From the NCBI RefSeq assembly GCF_010122465.1, contig NZ_WLZY01000007.1:100934-164933 (forward strand): 64,000 nt of DNA. Direction: 5' to 3'. The stretch's first letter is position 1. Every line of letters starts with the position of its first letter. Below, in pieces: positions 25,307-34,272 of this stretch. The notes under the pieces were generated by a model that ran no database searches, was not told where the DNA came from, and worked only from the letters and a program-made list of their open reading frames with translations. Position numbers and translations under genes: made by a program. The DNA is from Phytoactinopolyspora mesophila. GTDB lineage: Bacteria > Actinomycetota > Actinomycetes > Jiangellales > Jiangellaceae.

Positions 25307-25321
25307 ACATATCTGATATGT
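25307..25321. promoter_or_regulatory. Palindromic operator candidate of the dipeptide operon
   Basis: ACATATC-T-GATATGT is a perfect 7+1+7 palindrome about 105 bp upstream of the binding-protein start, in the only AT-rich stretch of the 174-bp gap. Its form is like GntR- or TetR-type operators. No regulator gene is adjacent. Confidence 0.45.
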
Positions 25322-25378
25322 TCGCGCGCCGCACATCGGCACGACCTCACCGGCAGCAGGGAAGGATCACCCCCAGCT

Positions 25379-26521
25379 TCACGAGCGGACCGGCCGCGGC
25401 GCATTGGCGCTGAACGCACGCGAGCGCGCGTCGGCCAGTTCGTGCATCACCTCAGCATGCCAACGAGGCGCGTCGTGACCCACCAGGCCACGGACGATCC
25501 TGTCGGACAAGAACGCGAGTTCGGTGATCACCGTTTGATATTCGGCGACGGCACGCGCCGCCTTCGAACCACCCGAACGGGCCGCTGTGCGCCGCCACCG
25601 CCGTCGGGCCCGCATCGACGTCAGCCACGGGACTTCGTCCTTCCCGATCCAGCCGGCGGCGGCGAACCTGGGCAACTGCTCGGCGATGATGCGGCGTTCG
25701 CGCCTGCGTTGCCAGAGCGCGAGACCTGCCATCCCGGCGAAGAGTGGCACCATCACCATCAAGTAGACGGAGAAGAACGCGCTTCCGTCGTTCCACACGG
25801 CCGCACCGTTCCAGAGCGCATGTAGAGCGACAGCCACGACATAACCCAACGCGGGAAGCAGCAGCCGGGCGCCAACACGGCGCCGCCGGGCCGCCAGGCC
25901 CACCGCCACCCCGATGAAGACCGTGAACAGCGGATGGGCGAACGGCGTCACCACCCCGCGCAAGACGAAGGTCAGCCACCCTTCGGACATATCGATGTCG
26001 AAGGCCCGGCCCAAGTACAGGATGTTCTCGACGAAGGCGAAGCCGGCCGCCGTCATTCCCGCGTAGACCACGCCGTCGACGACACCGTCCAGTTGCCTCC
26101 GGTTGAAGAACAACATGCCTAGCAGAAACAGCCCCTTGAGGGCTTCTTCCACCACAGGCGCCGAGATCACGGCAGAGGCGTTGGGACCGTAGGTCACCCC
26201 GACTGCCGAGTTGATCAGCAGCGCGCCGAGAGTGGCCACACCCGCGCCCCAGAGAAAGGCGAACAGCAGATTGTGGCCGGGTTCAGGCTCCCATCGGTCA
26301 AGCCACAGGAAAGTGCTCACCAGCACCATCACCGGCAGCAGCGCGAGAACCGCAGCCACGATGACCGCCTCGCGAGACACCTCCGTCACCGCGATCCCGA
26401 TGACAGCAACGCAGCAGACAGCGGCAAGAACAGCACCCAGAACCGGCCACAGCACCCAGCGCCGCTGTTGCACGACGAACGGCTGGTGATGCGGCTGAAG
26501 AACTACCCCCGAATCAACCAC
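25379..26521 (-). CDS. PrsW-family intramembrane metalloprotease
   Basis: This 380-residue membrane protein has about eight helices and the PrsW motifs: E125-E126-x2-K (VVEEALKGLF), F-x3-E (AGFAFVENILYLG), H (VTPFAHPLFTVF) and the last H (VALHALWNGAAVW). PrsW in Bacillus cleaves an anti-sigma factor; the client here is unknown and no anti-sigma gene is nearby. It starts with GTG, 6 nt after TACGCT. A basic C-terminal cytoplasmic region of about 100 residues follows the last helix. Confidence 0.9.
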   Translation of the reverse strand: MVDSGVVLQPHHQPFVVQQRRWVLWPVLGAVLAAVCCVAVIGIAVTEVSREAVIVAAVLALLPVMVLVSTFLWLDRWEPEPGHNLLFAFLWGAGVATLGALLINSAVGVTYGPNASAVISAPVVEEALKGLFLLGMLFFNRRQLDGVVDGVVYAGMTAAGFAFVENILYLGRAFDIDMSEGWLTFVLRGVVTPFAHPLFTVFIGVAVGLAARRRRVGARLLLPALGYVVAVALHALWNGAAVWNDGSAFFSVYLMVMVPLFAGMAGLALWQRRRERRIIAEQLPRFAAAGWIGKDEVPWLTSMRARRRWRRTAARSGGSKAARAVAEYQTVITELAFLSDRIVRGLVGHDAPRWHAEVMHELADARSRAFSANAPRPVRS

Positions 26522-26527
26522 CCGCTG

Positions 26528-26533
26528 AGCGTA
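26528..26533 (-). promoter_or_regulatory. -10 hexamer of the PrsW-type gene
   Basis: TACGCT on the minus strand, 6 nt before the GTG at 26521. Confidence 0.5.
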
Positions 26534-26717
26534 TAGGAATCACCCGATCCTCGTGACCAGGGCTTCGGCATGATCCACGGGCCGGCACCGCATCCTGCCC
26601 ACGCGCACCGGCCGCCCGGCTTGTCGCGTCGTGCCGGACACGCGACATGACGCCCGCAACGTATTTCAACCCACATTAGGTGCGGATTACTCATCCGTTT
26701 ACCCGATGGGACTCCGG

Positions 26718-26746
26718 TTACGGATCTGGATAATTCGTGGCATAGT
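26718..26746 (+). promoter_or_regulatory. Candidate promoter of nos
   Basis: TTACGG (26718-26723) and CATAGT (26741-26746) with a 17-bp spacer. It implies a leader of about 80 nt before the GTG at 26832. Confidence 0.35.
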
Positions 26747-26831
26747 GATCATGGGCGGAGGGGAGAGTCGCTTCCGGGGGTTCTATTCAGACTCGACCTT
26801 CACTGTGCGCGCGCTGCGAAGGGAGAGCCCT

Positions 26832-28058
26832 GTGACAACAGACGGCCGACAACGCGGACTTCCCGTCCCACCTGATCAACCGGTCGATCTCGACGAAGCA
26901 GAAGCGTTCTTCCAGCTCAGGGCCGCTGAGGATCCCTCAGCTCCGGACCCATTCACCCGACTCGCCGCAGCCGTACGAGAACACAACGAACGTGGAGTAT
27001 TCACCCACACAACCGCGGAACTCGAGTTCGGTGCCCGAGTCGCATGGAGAAATGCGAATCGATGCATTGGACGGTTGTACTGGCGGAGCCTGGTAGTCCG
27101 TGACCGCCGTCACGTGCGCTATCCCGATTCCATCGCCAATGAGTGCATCGAGCATCTCCGGCTGGCCACCAACGGCGGCCGGATTCGACCGGTCATCACC
27201 ATTTTCGCGCCGGACGAGCCTGGGCGCGCGGCGCCCCGTATCCGCAACGAGCAGCTCGTGCGCTACGCCGGATATCGCAAGGGCGACGTGATCATGGGTG
27301 ACCCACATTTCGAATCGTTCACCCGTTGGGTCGAAAGCCTCGGCTGGGCCGGGAAGGGCACCGCCTTCGATGTGCTGCCGCTGGTGATTGAGACCGCCAA
27401 AGAGGGCGTGACCTTGTTCGACATTCCCGAGGACGCCATCCTCGAAGTCGAGCTCAGCCATCCGGATCTACCCTGGTTCGCCGACCTCGGGCTGAAATGG
27501 CACGCGGTGCCCGCCATCTCGGCGATGCCACTTCGCGTTGGCGGGGTGACATATCCGACGGCCCCCTTCAACGGCTGGTACATGGGCACCGAGATCGGCT
27601 CTCGCAATCTCGTCGACCCCGACCGCTACGACATGCTCGAGACCGTCGGCCGTCGGCTGGGATTCGACGTCAGCGACACCCGTTCCCTGTGGAAGGACCG
27701 CGCACTGGTGGAGATCAACCGGGCGGTGATTTCTTCGTTCGACCAAGCCGGTGTGAAGCTCGCCGACCACCACGCCGAATCCGAACGTTTCATGGCGTTC
27801 GTGGCGAAGGAGCAGAAGGCCGGCCGCACACCCACCGCCGAATGGTCCTGGGTGGTACCGCCTATGTCCGGCGCGTCGTTGCCGATCTATCACCAGTACT
27901 ACGACGAGTCGCTTCACCTCCCCGGATTCCTGCCTTCGGTCGAATGGTCGCCACCATCCACCGACTGGGGTGGTGGCTGCCCGCACAAGCCGGACCCGTC
28001 GAGCGCCGCCGGCACGGGTGGGCCGTCCGGCCCGGCGCAGCCCGCCGGCACCAGTTGA
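26832..28058 (+). CDS. nos: Nitric oxide synthase oxygenase
   Basis: This 408-residue bacterial NOS oxygenase is a haem-thiolate enzyme oxidising arginine to citrulline and nitric oxide. The haem-binding cysteine is C78 in AWRNANRCIGRLYW; the arginine-binding region has FNGWYMGTEIGSRN, and the pterin/dimer region has SGASLPIYHQYYDES. There is no reductase domain, as in other bacterial NOS. The GTG at 26832 follows AAGGGAGAG. A glycine/proline/serine-rich tail with GGGCPHKP extends beyond the core. No biosynthetic partner (such as a P450 nitrating enzyme) is adjacent, so a signalling or stress role is more likely. Confidence 0.93.
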   Translation: MTTDGRQRGLPVPPDQPVDLDEAEAFFQLRAAEDPSAPDPFTRLAAAVREHNERGVFTHTTAELEFGARVAWRNANRCIGRLYWRSLVVRDRRHVRYPDSIANECIEHLRLATNGGRIRPVITIFAPDEPGRAAPRIRNEQLVRYAGYRKGDVIMGDPHFESFTRWVESLGWAGKGTAFDVLPLVIETAKEGVTLFDIPEDAILEVELSHPDLPWFADLGLKWHAVPAISAMPLRVGGVTYPTAPFNGWYMGTEIGSRNLVDPDRYDMLETVGRRLGFDVSDTRSLWKDRALVEINRAVISSFDQAGVKLADHHAESERFMAFVAKEQKAGRTPTAEWSWVVPPMSGASLPIYHQYYDESLHLPGFLPSVEWSPPSTDWGGGCPHKPDPSSAAGTGGPSGPAQPAGTS

Positions 28059-28093
28059 CCGGGCCCGCCGTTCTCCGGTGCCGACGGCCTCTC

Positions 28094-28099
28094 TAGGGT
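28094..28099 (+). promoter_or_regulatory. -10 hexamer of the GNAT gene
   Basis: TAGGGT ends 7 nt before the GTG at 28107, in the 48-bp gap after nos. Confidence 0.55.
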
Positions 28100-28106
28100 T
28101 GGAGGC

Positions 28107-28664
28107 GTGGCTGACTCCGAGCATCCCGTCGCCGACAAGAGCGTGCGCATCGCCTGGGCGGCGGACGCCGAGGCGATCGGCCGCGTACAAGCCCGCGCGT
28201 GGATGCGTTCCTACGCCGAACTGCTTCCCCAGGCGGTGCTGAACCAGATCGACGCATCGACGTTCGGTGAATCCTGGCGGCACGCCGTCACTCGCCCCCC
28301 GTCGGCCCGGCACCGGGTGCTGGTCGCCCTCGACCATGGCGACGTTTCCGGATTCGCCGCCACCGCGCCGTCGGAGGATCCGGACGCCGCGCCTGACGAC
28401 GGCGAGATCGTCGCCTTTCACGTCGATCCTGACGCGCAGCGCTCGGGCCACGGGTCACGGTTGATCGCCGCGGCTGCCGACACCTTGCGGGCCGATGGGT
28501 TCCACCGGGCTCACATGTGGCTCGTGGTGGGCGACGACGGCCTGCGCACCTTCCTGGAGTCGGCCGGCTGGGCACCCGACTCCGCACACCGCACACTCGA
28601 TCTCACCGGCGACGGCAGCGCCACACTCCGCCAGATTCGGCTGCACACCGATCTGGGAACCTGA
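28107..28664 (+). CDS. GNAT-family acetyltransferase
   Basis: This 185-residue N-acetyltransferase has the acetyl-CoA loop Q-R-S-G-H-G-S-R-L after the strand GEIVAFHVDPDA, and the C-terminal fold FLESAGWAPDSAHRTLDL. The substrate is unknown. It starts with GTG, 7 nt after TAGGGT, so it can be transcribed separately from nos. It converges on the gene at 28718, with the hairpin at 28679-28724 between them. Confidence 0.85.
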   Translation: MADSEHPVADKSVRIAWAADAEAIGRVQARAWMRSYAELLPQAVLNQIDASTFGESWRHAVTRPPSARHRVLVALDHGDVSGFAATAPSEDPDAAPDDGEIVAFHVDPDAQRSGHGSRLIAAAADTLRADGFHRAHMWLVVGDDGLRTFLESAGWAPDSAHRTLDLTGDGSATLRQIRLHTDLGT

Positions 28665-28678
28665 CCGCTCGTCGTGAG

Positions 28679-28724
28679 TGGTTGAGGGATAGGTGTAGCT
28701 GGGGCGACACCTATCCCTCAACCA
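28679..28724. terminator. Inverted repeat, family G copy 1, between convergent genes
   Basis: TGGTTGAGGGATAGGTGT and ACACCTATCCCTCAACCA are perfect 18-bp complements with a 10-nt loop. The right arm contains the TGA stop of the minus-strand gene at 28718. Nearly the same element occurs at 49903-49950. Confidence 0.75.
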
Positions 28725-29314
28725 TTCTCGCCGCTGCCAGCCCTGGCGAGATACGCCATCCCACGCGGTGAAAGGCGGTAGCCCACGGACAAGCTCTCCG
28801 TCAGCCCGAGATTCTTCAGCTTGCGTACGTCTAGCTTGAAGTCCGCCCGCTCGCGGTTCATCATCTCCGCCAGGTCACCCGCGCGTCGTTCCGGATGCTG
28901 GGCGATCAGCCGCATGGTCGGGCGAGTCCACGCCCCATGTTTGGACGCTCGATCCAGCCGGTCGAGCCGGCGATCGATCTCGGCGACATCTGATTCGTCG
29001 AGTTCGGCGTCGGCAGCGAGCTCGGCCCGGGGATCTGGTCGCTCGGCCAGCCGGAACCGGATCCGGTACACCGGCTGGCCGGCTTCGCCCCTGAGATCGG
29101 CGACGAGGGCCGCGGCATCCGGGTAACCCGCGGCGACGGCGTCGTCGTCACTGATCGAGGTGGTGTCGACGACATCAACGGCGACGACGTCGAGCATCCC
29201 AGCCGCGGACCGGTATGACCGCCCCGCCAACACCTGCGCCCGCTTCCAGCGGCGGAACGTCACGGTGACAGATCCGTCGGCTATTCCGGCCCAGAACCGT
29301 TTCTCGAACAGCAT
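28718..29314 (-). CDS. ASCH-like domain plus winged-helix protein, function unknown
   Basis: This 198-residue protein begins MLFEKRFWAGIADGSVTVTFRRWKR, which looks like an ASCH/PUA-type fold (RNA-related), with AGRSYRSAAGMLDVVAVDVVD completing the barrel. After a linker, residues about 120-195 (TRPTMRLIAQHPERRAGDLAEMM, then LDVRKLKNLGLTESLSVGYRLSPRG) look like a winged helix. The ATG at 29314 lies 6 nt after TACGCT. The stop codon is inside the hairpin arm. It could be an RNA- or DNA-binding regulator; I do not assign a function. Confidence 0.65.
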   Translation of the reverse strand: MLFEKRFWAGIADGSVTVTFRRWKRAQVLAGRSYRSAAGMLDVVAVDVVDTTSISDDDAVAAGYPDAAALVADLRGEAGQPVYRIRFRLAERPDPRAELAADAELDESDVAEIDRRLDRLDRASKHGAWTRPTMRLIAQHPERRAGDLAEMMNRERADFKLDVRKLKNLGLTESLSVGYRLSPRGMAYLARAGSGENG

Positions 29315-29320
29315 GCCCTG

Positions 29321-29326
29321 AGCGTA
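29321..29326 (-). promoter_or_regulatory. -10 hexamer of the ASCH-like gene
   Basis: TACGCT on the minus strand, 6 nt before the ATG at 29314. Confidence 0.5.
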
Positions 29327-29494
29327 GTGGCCAGCCGCGGGCCCCGGCCCCTCACGCAAATTGACCGTGGGCGAATCCGTGTCGGTGTTGCAACATCCGG
29401 CTATGGCCGACACGGTGGATGTAGTGGTGACACTCACCGTGAGATCGAGCGTCCCACAGACATGGATAGCAAGACGACGCCCTGGGGGCAACGT

Positions 29495-29788
29495 ATGTTG
29501 GCACTGACCGAGCAAGCCGCAACCGCGATCCGGAACCTGAGCACACAAGCCGGCGACACCGAGGAAATGGGGCTGCGGATCGCGGCGACCACCACCGACG
29601 ACGGCAGCCGGACGTTCGCGTTGTCGATGACTGACCAGCCGGAGGCTCAGGATCAGGTCATCGAGGCAGGCGGCGCCCGGGTCATCATGGACGCTGGAGC
29701 GGCGCAGGAACTGAACGACAAAGCGCTGGACGCCGAGATCGGCCAGCAAGGCGAGGTGCAGTTCGTCCTCGCCGAACAAAGCGCCTGA
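29495..29788 (+). CDS. HesB/IscA-like protein without cysteines
   Basis: This 97-residue protein has the A-type scaffold fold pattern (MLALTEQAATAIRNL, MGLRIAAT, QVIEAGGARVIMD, ELNDKALDAEI). However, it contains no cysteine at all, so the three cluster ligands of IscA/HesB are missing. It cannot assemble an iron-sulfur cluster in the usual way. Actinobacteria often carry such short cysteine-less relatives of unknown role. The ATG at 29495 follows GGGGGC; an upstream in-frame ATG at 29462 is an alternative. Confidence 0.75.
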   Translation: MLALTEQAATAIRNLSTQAGDTEEMGLRIAATTTDDGSRTFALSMTDQPEAQDQVIEAGGARVIMDAGAAQELNDKALDAEIGQQGEVQFVLAEQSA

Positions 29789-29799
29789 TCTATCTTGCC

Positions 29800-29845
29800 G
29801 TGAAGGACTGTCGGTCCTGGCCAGCCAGTACAGACAGTCCTTCAC
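29800..29845. terminator. Hairpin between convergent genes
   Basis: GTGAAGGACTGTC (29800-29812) and GACAGTCCTTCAC (29833-29845) are perfect 13-bp complements, 12 nt after the stop of the HesB-like gene and before the end of the convergent gene at 29902. It is probably a bidirectional terminator. Confidence 0.65.
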
Positions 29846-29901
29846 CGGTAGGACACCGAGCGGGTAGTGGTTGAGTCTGGCTGAGGGCCAGACCCGATGC
29901 C

Positions 29902-31257
<1,356 letters not shown>

Positions 31258-31331
31258 AGGAGGCAGCGAGATGGCGCCCCGCCCTCGGCGGGTTGGGTGA
31301 GGGTTGGGGGTGTGGGTGTGGGTTGGGGCGG

Positions 31332-32339
31332 TCAGGGCCAGAGCTGCTCGTTGAGGTACTCCGCCAGCGGCCAGACGCCGTCGCTGGTGTTGGAGATGAC
31401 GGTGAAGGTGAGCATCGACGATGGATCGTGTGCGCTCTGGAACGAGACACCCGCGTCGCACCCTTCCAAGATCACGACATCCTTCGACTCATGCAGCCAG
31501 AAGCCGAGGCCGTAGCGCTTTGACTCCTCAGGAACGTCGCTTCGCGGTCGAACCATCTCGGCGACCCACTCCGGCGACACGATGTCTCCTGCCACAAACG
31601 CGGGCCAGAACGATCGGAAATCCGCGACGGTGGAGAACACCCCGCCGTCACCAGAGCCACGAACCGGAAGATGAAAAATGTTGGTGCGGGACACGTCCTC
31701 GAATGGCAAGTAGCCAACCGCTACTCGACCGGGCAGCTCGTCGCTGCGGAGGAACTCGGTATCGCGCATTCCGGCCGGCGCGCAGACGAGTTCCCGCACC
31801 AGCTGGTGGAAGGGGCGGCCGCCGACTCGCTGGGCGATCAGGGCCAGCACGACGTAGCCGCTGTTGCAGTAGGCGAAGCGTGCTCCCGGAGAGAATTTGG
31901 CCGGGAAGCCGTCCAGCACCGCGAGGTAATCCTCAGTGTCCACGAGCCGGTGTACCGGTATCGGAAGCACGTAGTCCGTGATCTCGAGATCGGACTCCTC
32001 GTCCACGTAGTCGCCGATGCCCGAGTGGTGTGCCAGCAGGTGTTCGACGGTGACCGCGTCGTCGATCAGCGGGAGGTCCGTACCGAGCACCGAGCGAGCG
32101 GAGGTAGTCAGGTCGAGCGATCCCTGTTCGATCAGCTTGACCACCGTCAGGGCGGTCAGGCCCTTGGTGCCACTCGCTATGCCGAACCTGGTGTCCATCG
32201 TGTTCGGGATCGCATATCCGCGGTGAGCGAGTCCGTAGGCGTTCTCGAAACGGCTGTCATCACCTTGGTGTACCGCCACGACGCCGGAGAAACCGGTGTT
32301 ATGCGCCATTGCGTCGAGTTCACGCTCCCAGGAGGACAT
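31332..32339 (-). CDS. Serine hydrolase of the beta-lactamase/penicillin-binding family
   Basis: This 335-residue protein has the class C-type motifs S-x-x-K (FGIASGTKGLTA) and Y-x-N (FAYCNSGYVVLAL). No signal peptide is visible, so it probably acts in the cytoplasm as an esterase or peptidase and not as a cell-wall enzyme. A TAGGGT hexamer 6 nt before the ATG suggests leaderless transcription. It lies between dapB and trmL, where the usual housekeeping cluster is interrupted. Confidence 0.85.
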   Translation of the reverse strand: MSSWERELDAMAHNTGFSGVVAVHQGDDSRFENAYGLAHRGYAIPNTMDTRFGIASGTKGLTALTVVKLIEQGSLDLTTSARSVLGTDLPLIDDAVTVEHLLAHHSGIGDYVDEESDLEITDYVLPIPVHRLVDTEDYLAVLDGFPAKFSPGARFAYCNSGYVVLALIAQRVGGRPFHQLVRELVCAPAGMRDTEFLRSDELPGRVAVGYLPFEDVSRTNIFHLPVRGSGDGGVFSTVADFRSFWPAFVAGDIVSPEWVAEMVRPRSDVPEESKRYGLGFWLHESKDVVILEGCDAGVSFQSAHDPSSMLTFTVISNTSDGVWPLAEYLNEQLWP

Positions 32340-32345
32340 CGGCCA

Positions 32346-32351
32346 ACCCTA
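32346..32351 (-). promoter_or_regulatory. -10 hexamer of the serine hydrolase gene
   Basis: TAGGGT on the minus strand, 6 nt before the ATG at 32339. Confidence 0.55.
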
Positions 32352-32449
32352 CTGGAGCACCGTGCCAGCGGGCTTCGGAGCGGAGCCAACACAGGGCAGC
32401 GTAAGGTGCATCTCATCAACTTGCCGTCCGACATGGAAGTAGCACCGCG

Positions 32450-32911
32450 GTGTTCAACATCGTCTTCTACGAGCCGAGAATCCCGCCGAACACGGGCAAC
32501 GCCATCCGCATGGTGGCTGCCACCGGCGCTCATCTGCATTTGATCGAACCGCTCGGCTTCGACCTGGACGATGCCAAACTACGCCGTGCCGGTCTGGACT
32601 ATCACGACCTCGCCAACGTCACCGTCCATGCCGACCTGGCGACGGCGTGGAAAACGCTCCTGCCGGCCAACGTCTACGCGTTCACCACCGACGGGTCTAC
32701 TCGTTTCACCGACATCGCCTACGCGGCAGGCGACGTCCTGCTGTTCGGACCGGAACCAACGGGTCTGCCCGCCGATGTGCTCACCGATCCGGTGATCACC
32801 GCTCGAGCACGCATCCCGATGCTGCCCGGCCGCCGGTCGCTCAACCTGTCCAACACGGCCGCCGTCGCCGCCTACGAGGCATGGCGCCAGCATGGATACG
32901 CCGGCTCCTGA
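32450..32911 (+). CDS. trmL: tRNA (cytidine/uridine(34)-2'-O)-methyltransferase
   Basis: This 153-residue SPOUT-class methyltransferase modifies the ribose of the wobble base in leucine tRNAs. The knot motifs are EPRIPPNTGNAIRM, LLFGPEPTGLP and IPMLPGRRSLNLSNTAAVAAYE, all characteristic of TrmL. It starts with GTG. It diverges from the serine hydrolase. A 20-bp stem hairpin follows 48 nt after the stop. Confidence 0.93.
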   Translation: MFNIVFYEPRIPPNTGNAIRMVAATGAHLHLIEPLGFDLDDAKLRRAGLDYHDLANVTVHADLATAWKTLLPANVYAFTTDGSTRFTDIAYAAGDVLLFGPEPTGLPADVLTDPVITARARIPMLPGRRSLNLSNTAAVAAYEAWRQHGYAGS

Positions 32912-32958
32912 ACGCGGTCTGCGCTCCCCTATGTGGTGTGCGCCACGCCTCGCCTGAG

Positions 32959-33024
32959 CTTCGTGGCCTCATGTAACGTCAAGCGCGGTTCCAGGCGGCT
33001 CAAGCGTTACGTGAGGCCACGAAG
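32959..33024. terminator. Long hairpin after trmL
   Basis: CTTCGTGGCCTCATGTAACG (32959-32978) and CGTTACGTGAGGCCACGAAG (33005-33024) pair over 20 bp with one G-T/A-C type mismatch and a 26-nt loop. It separates trmL from the next plus-strand gene (start 33056). Confidence 0.65.
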
Positions 33025-33055
33025 CCCTGGATGCCAGCTGTGAGATGATCAGCCG

Positions 33056-33454
33056 GTGCACATCAGGCTTCCGCAATGGTTGGCGCGGTTCAATCGGGTC
33101 GGCACCAACCGCGTCATGGGCCTGTGGGCTCCGTACTTGCCGCCATGGGCGGTGATCGGCCACCGCGGCCGGCGATCCGGGAAGGCGTATCGCACCGTCG
33201 TGTTCGCTTTCGTCCGCGGACGTACCGTCGTGATCGCGATGACCTACGGGCCCGCCGACTGGCAGCGCAATCTTGAATCCGCCGGCCACGGCGAGATCAC
33301 CCGGCTCGGCACGACGCGGCCCATGACCAATCCGCGCGTCGTTGCCGGTGACGCCGCCGCGGAGCTTCCGCGGGGAACCCGGTGGACCGCACGCGTCTTC
33401 GGATCGGCGTTCGTCGCCGACCTCACGGGCCCTCAAGCCGAACCCGGCGAATGA
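33056..33454 (+). CDS. Deazaflavin-dependent oxidoreductase (nitroreductase/DDN-like)
   Basis: This 132-residue protein belongs to the F420H2-dependent split-barrel family typified by mycobacterial Ddn. Family segments are IGHRGRRSGKAYRTVVFAF and the strand TVVIAMTYGPADWQRNLESAG. Its presence implies that the organism makes coenzyme F420, as many actinobacteria do. It starts with GTG, 6 nt after GATGAT. Its substrate is unknown. It is followed 62 nt later by a hydrolase gene in the same direction. Confidence 0.85.
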   Translation: MHIRLPQWLARFNRVGTNRVMGLWAPYLPPWAVIGHRGRRSGKAYRTVVFAFVRGRTVVIAMTYGPADWQRNLESAGHGEITRLGTTRPMTNPRVVAGDAAAELPRGTRWTARVFGSAFVADLTGPQAEPGE

Positions 33455-33515
33455 ACTGTGGGCACCGATATGCCGAGTTCGCCCTCCAGAAGGCTCCCCG
33501 AAAGGCCTCGACACT

Positions 33516-34247
33516 ATGCGCTTCACTTCTGAAGAGTCATCCGCCGGTGTCTGCGAACAGCTCTTTACCCTTGACGAGATTCCCGGCGTGCTGTGGACGC
33601 CCGAAGGCGCTGCGGGTACTCGCCCCCTGATCTTGATGGGACACGGCGGCGGTGAGCACAAGAAGGCGCCCGGCATCGTCTCCCACGCACACCGATTCGT
33701 AGCCGAATATGGTTTCGCGGTGGCAGCGGTCGACGTGCCCGGTCATGGCGACCGGCCAACGGAAGAGGAGTACAACCGAATCGCGGCGGAAAACCGGGCT
33801 CGGGTCGAGGCCGGAGAAGAGTTGGCTCCCCTGGTCGCCGGTTTCCAGGCGCTCGTCGCGCGTCAGACCGTCCCGGAATGGCAGGCGGTGCTGGACGCCA
33901 TCCAGCGACTCGAACATGTCGGCGCCGGCCCGGTGGGGTACTGGGGTGTCTCGCTGGGCTGCGGACTGGGCGTCCCGTTCGTTGCCACGGAACGCCGGGT
34001 CCGCGCCGCGGTGCTGGGTCTGGGCGGGGCACTGGCATCGGCGAGCGCCGCGGCGAAGATCAGCGTTCCGGTGGAATTCTTGCTCCAGTGGGACGATGAA
34101 CGGGTGCCGCGTGCCCAGGGCTTGGCGCTGTTCGACGCCATCGCTTCAGCCGAGAAGACGCTCCATGCCAATCCCGGCAAGCATGACGAGATCCCGGCGT
34201 TCGAGATCGACAGCACGCTGCGATTCTTCGCCCGTCATCTGAGCTGA
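33516..34247 (+). CDS. Alpha/beta-hydrolase (dienelactone-hydrolase-like)
   Basis: This 243-residue hydrolase has a nucleophile elbow G-V-S-L-G-C-G (GYWGVSLGCGLGVP), MGHGGGEHKK as the oxyanion loop, an acid in LLQWDDERVP and the histidine in NPGKHDEIP. The family includes esterases and dienelactone hydrolase-like enzymes; the substrate is not known. The ATG at 33516 follows GAAAGG. It converges on the M16 protease gene. Confidence 0.85.
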   Translation: MRFTSEESSAGVCEQLFTLDEIPGVLWTPEGAAGTRPLILMGHGGGEHKKAPGIVSHAHRFVAEYGFAVAAVDVPGHGDRPTEEEYNRIAAENRARVEAGEELAPLVAGFQALVARQTVPEWQAVLDAIQRLEHVGAGPVGYWGVSLGCGLGVPFVATERRVRAAVLGLGGALASASAAAKISVPVEFLLQWDDERVPRAQGLALFDAIASAEKTLHANPGKHDEIPAFEIDSTLRFFARHLS

Positions 34248-34272
34248 TGCCGCCACTTGCCGTGGGTGCGGT

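Larger units (their letters stand above)
26522..26831. other. Gene-free divergent region between the PrsW and NOS genes
   Basis: 310 bp with no supported gene. It contains the PrsW hexamer at 26528-26533 and a candidate promoter for nos at 26718-26746. The central part (26660-26745) is richer in A and T than the surroundings. An in-frame ATG at 26631 would extend the NOS protein by 67 residues with no similarity to the family, so I leave it as leader. Confidence 0.6.

Noticed and set aside
26631-26831. 67-residue N-terminal extension of the NOS protein
   Set aside because: Not similar to the family, contains a promoter-like sequence, and the GTG at 26832 has a good ribosome binding site.
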